From positions 342,723 to 406,722 of the forward strand of contig NZ_RXFQ01000006.1 of the NCBI RefSeq assembly GCF_003951285.1: a stretch of 64,000 bases of DNA, read 5' to 3'. This stretch comes from Variovorax beijingensis. Lineage in GTDB: Bacteria; Pseudomonadota; Gammaproteobacteria; Burkholderiales; Burkholderiaceae_C. Each line of letters opens with the position of its first letter. The first letter of the stretch is position 1. Positions 58,064 through 64,000 of this stretch are shown one piece after another. The position numbers and the translations under genes were made by a program. The notes beneath the pieces were generated by a model, which did not search any database, was not told where the DNA came from, and saw only the letters and a program-made list of their open reading frames with translations.

Positions 58064-59067
58064 TGGCCCGCTCCGGTGGTTTGCACGTCGGTGAAGGCGG
58101 CACTGGCGTCGGGCCAGGGCGCAGCGTCGGCGACGGCGAGGGCGGTGTCCACCTCGTCACGCGCGGCATTCTCGATGGCGTCCAGCGTCGCGGCGGCCAC
58201 GCCAATGTCCAGCAGGTGCCCGCGCGCCCGTGCGATCGGATCGGTTTCGAGCGCGGCGGCCAGTTCGGCCGGATCGCGGTAGGCCGCAAGATCGACCGAC
58301 ACATGCCCCTTCACGCGGTAGGTCAGCGCATGCAGCAGCCGCGGTCCGCCGCCGCCGCGCACTTCGGCGACCAGCCGCGCGGCGGTTTCGTGCACCGCGA
58401 ACACGTCGTTGCCGTCGACCTGCGTGGCCGCGATGTCCATCGAGGCGGCGCGCGCCGAGGCGCCGTCGCCCGCGGTCATCGGGCCGCTCGCGGTGGTGGC
58501 GCTCCAGCGGTTGTCCTCGCAGACGAAGAGCACCGGCAGCGTGTACACGCGCGCCCAGTTCAGCGCTTCGAGGAAAGGGCCGCGGTTGATCGCGCCGTCG
58601 CCGAAGAAGCAGACCGTGATGTCGTCGCTTTTCCTCAGCAGCTTCTGCGCATGCGCCGCGCCCACCGCGATCGGCAGCCCCGCCGCCACCACGCCGTTCG
58701 CGCCCAGCATGCCGACCGAGAAGTCCGCGATGTGCATCGAGCCGCCCTTGCCGCCGTTGAAGCCGGTGGCCTTGCCGAACAGCTCGCACATCATGCGGGC
58801 GAGGTCGGCGCCCTTGGCCAGCGTGTGGCCGTGGCCGCGGTGCGTGGAGGTGAGGTAGTCGCTGGCCCGCAGATGCGCGCAGACGCCCGCGGGCACCGCC
58901 TCCTGGCCCGTCGAAAGGTGCAGCGGACCGCGCACCTTGGCGGCGCCGGCGGCCTGCTGGCCATAGGCGCTCACGCCGCCCTGGCTCGCGGCTTCGGCGG
59001 CGTTTTCGAAGGCGCGGATGCGCACCATGGCGCGGTACAGCGCCGTGCCTGAATTGCTCGGGTCCAT
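58054..59067 (-). CDS. 2-oxoacid/acetoin dehydrogenase E1 component, alpha subunit
   Basis: A 337-residue thiamine-diphosphate-binding subunit. HLSTGQEAVPAGVCAHLRAS, TSTHRGHGHTLAKGADLARM, GKGGSMHIADFSVGMLGANG and the ThDP motif FFGDGAINRGPFLEALNWAR are evident. The residues of the GHGHTL and GKGGSMH segments resemble acetoin-type E1 more than pyruvate E1. The substrate is undecided; first gene of a three-gene leftward operon with E1-beta and MarR. Confidence 0.88.
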   Translation of the reverse strand: MDPSNSGTALYRAMVRIRAFENAAEAASQGGVSAYGQQAAGAAKVRGPLHLSTGQEAVPAGVCAHLRASDYLTSTHRGHGHTLAKGADLARMMCELFGKATGFNGGKGGSMHIADFSVGMLGANGVVAAGLPIAVGAAHAQKLLRKSDDITVCFFGDGAINRGPFLEALNWARVYTLPVLFVCEDNRWSATTASGPMTAGDGASARAASMDIAATQVDGNDVFAVHETAARLVAEVRGGGGPRLLHALTYRVKGHVSVDLAAYRDPAELAAALETDPIARARGHLLDIGVAAATLDAIENAARDEVDTALAVADAAPWPDASAAFTDVQTTGAGQWH

Positions 59068-59172
59068 CTTGTCTCCAGCGCCCTTGACGGGGGCGTTCCG
59101 GCAAAAATCGTATCAAGCGTGACGACATCGCCTCACAGGGCTTACCCACCTGCCCTGCGTCAGCAGGGGGTC

Positions 59173-59187
59173 TGAGAATGATTCTCA
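59173..59187. promoter_or_regulatory. Fur box upstream of the TonB receptor
   Basis: TGAGAAT-G-ATTCTCA is a perfect 7-1-7 inverted repeat close to the Fur consensus TGATAAT-N-ATTATCA. It lies 11 bases upstream of TAGAAT (59198-59203, five of six), so it overlaps the -35 region. Iron repression of the receptor is strongly suggested. Confidence 0.85.
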
Positions 59188-59278
59188 AATGCATCGGTAG
59201 AATGGCGCCCCCGTCCGCACGATTCCTTTCCGGCTGCTGCCCGCGTCGATCGAAGCAGCGCCGGCCCCTGCTTTTCCC

Positions 59279-61393
59279 ATGCACAAGTTCTTTCTGGCAA
59301 CGCCTCTCGCGCTCGCGGGGGCCTTTTCCCATGCCCAAACCACCGAGCCCGCCGCCGAGGCGCGCGGACAGCTCGGCACCGTCACGGTGGAATCCAGTGC
59401 GACCACCGGCTTCGTCGCCCACACCGTGGAGGCCGGCACCTTCCGCGGCGCCGGCATCATGGACGTGCCCGCCACGGTCAACACCGTCACGCGCGAGGTG
59501 CTGGAGCTGCAGGGCGCGGCCAGCATCTACGAGGCGCTGCGCAACACGGCCGGCGTGACGCGCCAGCAGAACGGCGGCGACACCTTCGACCAGCTCGTGA
59601 TCCGCGGCATCGCGGTGGAGAACCGCACGAACTACCGGCTCAACGGCTCGCTCGCGATTCCCAACATCTCCGAGATTCCCATGGAGAACAAGGAGCGCGT
59701 CGAGGTGCTGAAGGGCGCATCGGCGCTCTACTACGGCTTCACCACGCCGGCGGGCATCGTCAACCTCGCGACCAAGCGCGCGGGCAGCACGCCCGTGAGC
59801 ACCGTGGGCCTCACGCTCGGCGACCGCGGCTCGGCGCAGGCGCTGGTCGACCTCGGACGGCAGTTCGGCGACCAGAAGCAGTACGGGCTGCGCATCAACG
59901 CGGCCGGCGGGCGCATCGGCTCCAGCATCGACGGCGTGGACGGCCACCGCAGGTTCGTGTCGGCCGCGTTCGACTGGCGCGTCAGCAGCCGGCTCACGCT
60001 GAAGGCCGACGTCGAGAACTACCGCAAGCGCATCACCGAGCAGGCCGGCATCACCCGGCTCGCGGCCGTCAACGGCGTGATCGCGCTGCCCGCCGTGCCC
60101 AACCCCGACAAGCTGCTCGGGCCGCCGTGGGCCGTGTTCGATGCGGAGGTCACCAACACGCAATTGCGCGCCGACTATTCGCTCGGCGACAACTGGGCGC
60201 TGACCGTGGAAGCCGGCCACTCCGAAGCCGAGCGCGACCGCCGGCTTGCAAGCTTCAGCAACTACAACGTGCTGACCGGTGCCGGCCGCATCACCGGCAA
60301 CGACCAGAGCCTGAAGCAGACCTCGGACCTGCTGCGCACCGAGCTGTTCGGCACCTTCTCGACCGGCAGCGTGCAGCACGAACTCACGCTCGGCGCCGCG
60401 CGCAGCAAGAAGACGCAGGACCCGATCTTCCAGCGCAACTACGGCGGCGCAAGCACCGTGCAGAACCTCTACAACCCGGTGCCCATCGGCTATCTGCCGC
60501 TGACGGCGCTGCCGACCCGGCCCACCACCGGGGCGCAGGAGAGCGAGGAGCTCGGGCTCTATGCGCTCGACCGCATCACCTTCTCGCCGCAGTGGCAGCT
60601 GGTGGCCGGCCTGCGCCGCACCCGCTACGAAAGCACGCAGGGGGCCAGCGCCACGATCCCGTCGATCGCCTACGACGTGCGCAAGACCACACCGCTGGCT
60701 GCGCTGAGCTACAGGTTCACGCCCGCGCTGGTGGGCTACGTCTCCTATGCAGAGGGCGTGGAGGAAGGCGAGATCGCACCGGCCGGCACCGCCAACCAGA
60801 ACGCCCGCATGCCGCCCGGCGTGAGCAGGCAGAAGGAAATCGGCCTGCGCTGGCTCACGGGCGGCGGCATGCTGCTGTCGGGCGCGCTGTTCGACATCGA
60901 ACGCCCCGGCGCCTACACCAACAGCGCCAACACCTTCGTGGCCGACGGCCGCCAGCGCTACCGCGGACTTGAAATTTCGGCGCAGGGCCGCCTGACGCGC
61001 GCGCTCGCCTGGCAGCTGTCGGCCCAGTCGCTCGACGCCGAGTTCCGCGGCATCAACGCGCAATACAACGGGAAGATGCCCGAGAACACCGCCAGGCAAA
61101 CGGCCAGCGCCTTCCTCTCGTACGACATTGCCGCGGTGCCGGGCCTGTCGGTCAACGCGGGCGCCTACTACACGGGGCGCCGGCCGGTGGACGACCTGAA
61201 CCAGGCCTTCATCGGCGGCAACACCCTCTTCGGCCTGGGCGCGCGCTATGTGGCGCAGCTGTTCGGCAAGCGCACGCTGTGGCAGGTCAACGTCGACAAC
61301 GTGGCCGACAAGCGCTACTGGGCGGCGGCCGGCACGCGGCTGGCCGTGGGCGCGCCGCGCAGCATCAAGGCGACGCTCAAGATCGACCTTTGA
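59279..61393 (+). CDS. TonB-dependent siderophore receptor
   Basis: A 704-residue outer-membrane gated barrel. A signal peptide (MHKFFLATPLALAGAFSHAQ) is followed by a plug domain (about 40-160; DVPATVNTVTREVLELQGA, then SIYEALRNTAGVTRQQNGGD and IRGIAVENRTNYRLNGS, KGASALYYGFTTPAGIVNL) and a barrel ending in a terminal aromatic-like strand (PRSIKATLKIDL). The FepA/FhuA-type plug fits ferric siderophore uptake. It is under a Fur box and precedes a predicted ferric reductase fusion. Confidence 0.93.
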   Translation: MHKFFLATPLALAGAFSHAQTTEPAAEARGQLGTVTVESSATTGFVAHTVEAGTFRGAGIMDVPATVNTVTREVLELQGAASIYEALRNTAGVTRQQNGGDTFDQLVIRGIAVENRTNYRLNGSLAIPNISEIPMENKERVEVLKGASALYYGFTTPAGIVNLATKRAGSTPVSTVGLTLGDRGSAQALVDLGRQFGDQKQYGLRINAAGGRIGSSIDGVDGHRRFVSAAFDWRVSSRLTLKADVENYRKRITEQAGITRLAAVNGVIALPAVPNPDKLLGPPWAVFDAEVTNTQLRADYSLGDNWALTVEAGHSEAERDRRLASFSNYNVLTGAGRITGNDQSLKQTSDLLRTELFGTFSTGSVQHELTLGAARSKKTQDPIFQRNYGGASTVQNLYNPVPIGYLPLTALPTRPTTGAQESEELGLYALDRITFSPQWQLVAGLRRTRYESTQGASATIPSIAYDVRKTTPLAALSYRFTPALVGYVSYAEGVEEGEIAPAGTANQNARMPPGVSRQKEIGLRWLTGGGMLLSGALFDIERPGAYTNSANTFVADGRQRYRGLEISAQGRLTRALAWQLSAQSLDAEFRGINAQYNGKMPENTARQTASAFLSYDIAAVPGLSVNAGAYYTGRRPVDDLNQAFIGGNTLFGLGARYVAQLFGKRTLWQVNVDNVADKRYWAAAGTRLAVGAPRSIKATLKIDL

Positions 61394-61448
61394 ACGCATC
61401 CGCAACAAGACGGCAGCGTCCCTCCGCATCCTTCGGCGTTTTTCCCCT

Positions 61449-64000
61449 ATGGCTCTCCTGAGACGGGTCTGGTTCCAGATCCACTGGTTCATCGGCATCA
61501 CGGCCGGAAGCGTGCTTGTCGTGATCGGGCTGAGCGGCGCGGTGCTCTCCTTTCGCGCCGAGATCGTCGACGCGCTCAATCCCGCGCTGCGCCACATTCC
61601 CAACCCCGCCGGTGTACCGGCGCTGCGGCCCGCGGCGCTGGCGGCGCAGGTGCAGGCGGCAGAGCCGGCGCTGCGCATCGCCGCGCTCACGGTGTTCGCC
61701 GAACCCGGGCGGGCGGCGCGCGTCAACTTCGCGCCGCCCGAAGGCCAGCGCCAAGGCGAGGTCCGGCTGATCGACCCCTGGACGGGTGCGCTGCTGCCCG
61801 TGCCTACGGGCGAGGCCTTCTTCGAGTTCGCCGAGCACCTGCATCGCTGGCTGCTGCTGCCGCGCGATGCGGGCAAGCCCGTCACCGGCACCCTGGCCGC
61901 GGGGCTGCTGGTGCTTGCGCTGTCGGGCCTCTACCTGCGCTGGCCGCGCCGGCCGCTCGCGTGGCGGGCCTGGTTGAAGCTGGACTTCGCGCTGACCGGC
62001 CGCGCGTTTCTCTGGAACCTGCATGCGGTGGCCGGCACCCTTGCGCTGCTGGTGTACCTGGTCTCGAGCCTCACGGGCATCTACTGGGCCTTCGATGCCG
62101 TGCGTACGGTGGTCGACAACGCCGCCGGCGAAGGGCGCGTGGTCCGCGCGCAAGGCATGCAGGCCGGCAGCGCGCCCGCCAAGGCGCAGGCGGCGCCCGA
62201 CCTGCAGCGCGTGTGGCAGTCCTTCCTCGATGAAACCGGCGGCGACTGGAGCCTGGCCACGCTGCGCCCGCCGGCGCGCAATGCATCGCAAGTGGAAGCG
62301 ACCTACCTGCGCGCCCACCCCGAACACGAACGCGCACGCAACCGCCTCTACCTCGATGCCACCACCGGCGAGCCCAGCCGCCACCAGCGCTATGCCGACA
62401 AGCCGCTGGCCGGCCGGCTGGTCAACAGCATCTATCCGATGCACATGGGCACCTACTGGGGATTGCCGGGCCGCATCGTGATGCTGCTCGGCAGCCTGGG
62501 CCTGGCGCTGTTCGCGGTCACGGGGTGGATGCTCTACCTCGGACGCCGGCGCACCCAGCGGGCCGTGCGCGAGGAGCGCACGCGGCTCGGTCCTGCGCTG
62601 CGGCCGGACGGACCCGGCGCCGAGCCCGTGCTGCTCACCTTTGCAAGCCAGACCGGCCAGGCGGAGCGCATCGCGCTGCAGACGGCCGCGGTGCTGCAAT
62701 CGGCCGGCGTCGCGGTGGTGCTGCAGCCGCTGGTGCGCCTGAGCGTGGATGCGCTGCGGCGCTACCGCAAGGTGCTGCTGGTGGCCAGCACCTTCGGCGA
62801 CGGCGGTCCGCCGGACAGCCTGCGCGCCTTTGCGCGCCAGTTCGCGCTGCAGACCGGTTCCGGCCTGCAGCATGTGCGCTACGGCCTGCTCGCGCTGGGG
62901 GACCGGCACTACGCCAACTTCTGCGGCTTCGGCCGGTCGCTCGACCGCGACCTGCGCGGCCATGGCGCAGAGGCGCTGTTCCCGATGATCGAAGTGCACA
63001 ACGGCGATGCCGGTGCGCTGGCCCGCTGGCAGCACGCGCTGGCCGAAGCCTTCGGCGTGCTGCAGCCCGGCGCGTGGAAGGCGCACGAACCGAAGGCGGC
63101 GCCCTTCGCGCCCTGGCGCCTCGTGCGGCGCACCCTGCTCAATGCCGGCAGCCAGGGCGATCCGCTCTTCGAGATCGAGCTCGCGCATGCGGGCGCGGCC
63201 GCCTGGGCGCCGGGCGCGCTGGTCGAACTGCTGCCGCGCCAGTCCGGCCACGCCGTCGAACAACTGCTGCGCCGCTCCGGCCTCGACGGGCGAACGCGCG
63301 TTCGCTGCGAAGGCCGCGAGTGCACGCTCGAAGACGCGCTGTCCCGCAGCATGCTTCCGGCCGCACCGGCGGCCAGCGCGCAGGCACTGGCCGACGCGCT
63401 GGTGCCGCTCGCACCGCGGCGCTATTCGGTGGCCTCGACCACGGCCGATGGCTGCGTGCAGCTGCTGGTGCGCCAGGCGCGCCATGCGGACGGCATGGGC
63501 GTGGCCTCGGGCTGGCTGACCGACGGAGCGCCGCTGGATGCGCAGGTCGAACTGCGCCTGCTGCCCAATCCCGCGTTCGCGCTCGTCGACGACGAGGTGC
63601 CCTGCGTCTTCATCGGCAATGGCTCCGGCTTTGCCGGCCTGCGCGCGCATCTTCGCGAGCGCGTGCGCCGAGGCCACGGCCGCAACTGGCTGGTGTTCGG
63701 CGAGCGGCAGGCCGCGCACGACGCCTTCTGCGCCGAGGAGATCGCGCAGTGGCAGGCGGCCGCGGCGCTCGCGCGCGTCGACCTGGTGTTCTCGCGCGAC
63801 CAGGCCGAGCGCCTGTATGTGCAGCACCGGCTGCGCGAGGCGGCCGGCCTGCTGCGCCAATGGGTGGCCGAGGGTGCGGTGGTCTACGTCTGCGGCAGCC
63901 TCGAAGGCATGGCGCCGGGCGTCGACCTCGCATTGCGCGAGGTGCTGGGCGAGCTGGCCTGCGGCACGCTGGTGGCAGAGGGCCGCTACCGGCGCGATGT
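61449..64000 (+). CDS. PepSY-flavodoxin-ferredoxin reductase fusion, likely ferrisiderophore reductase (3' end cut)
   Basis: The frame is open from ATG 61449 to the window end (850 codons). Residues about 1-375 are a PepSY membrane domain with four helices and conserved histidines (VWFQIHWFIGITAGSVLVVI, EHLHRWLLLP, NLHAVAGTLALLVYL, YPMHMGTYWG). Residues about 393-540 are a flavodoxin-like FMN domain (TFASQTGQAERIA, STFGDGGPPDS, LGDRHYANFCGFG), and residues 550 to the end an FAD/NADPH reductase (VYVCGSLEGMAPGVDLALRE). The final visible residues GRYRRDV match the usual C-terminus, so only a few codons are missing. Placed 55 bases after the receptor, it should pass NADPH electrons to periplasmic ferric siderophores. 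Confidence 0.85.
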   Translation, partial: MALLRRVWFQIHWFIGITAGSVLVVIGLSGAVLSFRAEIVDALNPALRHIPNPAGVPALRPAALAAQVQAAEPALRIAALTVFAEPGRAARVNFAPPEGQRQGEVRLIDPWTGALLPVPTGEAFFEFAEHLHRWLLLPRDAGKPVTGTLAAGLLVLALSGLYLRWPRRPLAWRAWLKLDFALTGRAFLWNLHAVAGTLALLVYLVSSLTGIYWAFDAVRTVVDNAAGEGRVVRAQGMQAGSAPAKAQAAPDLQRVWQSFLDETGGDWSLATLRPPARNASQVEATYLRAHPEHERARNRLYLDATTGEPSRHQRYADKPLAGRLVNSIYPMHMGTYWGLPGRIVMLLGSLGLALFAVTGWMLYLGRRRTQRAVREERTRLGPALRPDGPGAEPVLLTFASQTGQAERIALQTAAVLQSAGVAVVLQPLVRLSVDALRRYRKVLLVASTFGDGGPPDSLRAFARQFALQTGSGLQHVRYGLLALGDRHYANFCGFGRSLDRDLRGHGAEALFPMIEVHNGDAGALARWQHALAEAFGVLQPGAWKAHEPKAAPFAPWRLVRRTLLNAGSQGDPLFEIELAHAGAAAWAPGALVELLPRQSGHAVEQLLRRSGLDGRTRVRCEGRECTLEDALSRSMLPAAPAASAQALADALVPLAPRRYSVASTTADGCVQLLVRQARHADGMGVASGWLTDGAPLDAQVELRLLPNPAFALVDDEVPCVFIGNGSGFAGLRAHLRERVRRGHGRNWLVFGERQAAHDAFCAEEIAQWQAAAALARVDLVFSRDQAERLYVQHRLREAAGLLRQWVAEGAVVYVCGSLEGMAPGVDLALREVLGELACGTLVAEGRYRRD

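Noticed and set aside
59153..59168. CCCTGC/GCAGGG hairpin before the Fur box as a terminator
   Set aside because: There is no T run on either strand, so I do not call it a terminator.
58157..61891. Leftward open frame of 1244 codons over the TonB receptor
   Set aside because: It is the antisense of the receptor and overlaps E1-alpha in another frame; no conserved domain, and the sense strand holds clear protein families.
61377..63860. Leftward open frame of 827 codons over the PepSY fusion
   Set aside because: Composition is that of antisense GC-rich DNA, and the sense frame carries PepSY, FMN and NADPH motifs in order to the window end.

Overview
The window is a continuous, GC-rich, densely packed bacterial chromosome segment, most likely from a betaproteobacterium of the family Comamonadaceae and close to Variovorax. 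The reasons are the gene families (Bug-type binding protein, DUF1840, DUF3597, DUF2145, an OxyR with Cys199/Cys208), the high-GC codon use and the gene neighbourhoods. I see no plasmid, phage, insertion sequence, CRISPR array or rRNA. Genes lie on both strands in short operons, often with ATGA/GTGA overlaps. No stretch above 300 bases lacks a gene.

Regions. 1-7 kb: end of an Lrp/AsnC regulator, fructose-bisphosphate aldolase, purC, a META-domain lipoprotein, a thioredoxin-TPR chaperone, and the overlapping purE-purK-tsaC operon. 7-16 kb: a lipase-like lipoprotein, dacB, a NUDIX hydrolase, a DeoR regulator, an EamA exporter, tsaB-rimI-uracil-DNA-glycosylase-like, and pyrF. 15.5-23 kb: an accessory stretch with an XRE regulator, a ceramidase-like membrane protein, an MFS-acyltransferase fusion, YiaA-like, DUF2145, zinc-ribbon and DUF3597 proteins. 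23-35.7 kb: SDR, the queuosine genes queA and tgt with a sugar-dehydrogenase-like propeller between them, recG, a LysE exporter, oxyR and dps, ubiA, MaoC, proC and a phytase-like lipoprotein.

35.7-44.9 kb: the spc and alpha ribosomal operons (rplN to secY, rpmJ, rpsM, rpsK, rpsD, rpoA, rplQ), followed by initiator tRNA-Met. The unit starts at rplN with its own near-consensus promoter, lacks infA, and has intrinsic terminators on both sides of rpsD.

45-52 kb: a complete leftward operon that fits aerobic 2-aminobenzoate (anthranilate) degradation through CoA thioesters. It holds a fused flavin monooxygenase/reductase, MarR, enoyl-CoA hydratase, acyl-CoA dehydrogenase, CoA ligase and a RidA deaminase. 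A promoter overlapped by a palindrome opens it and an intrinsic terminator closes it. The RidA is a plausible answer to how the enamine product loses its nitrogen.

52-64 kb: cyclopropane fatty acid synthase, DUF1840, a Bug solute-binding protein, a LysR/SDR divergent pair, a MarR with a two-subunit 2-oxoacid dehydrogenase E1, and a Fur-box-controlled TonB siderophore receptor. The receptor is followed by a PepSY-flavodoxin-ferredoxin-reductase fusion that the window end cuts by only a few codons.

Two copies of one intergenic repeat (near 15.5 and 53.7 kb) each end at the stop codon of a leftward gene. Function calls come from reading motifs and from family knowledge; no database search was run.
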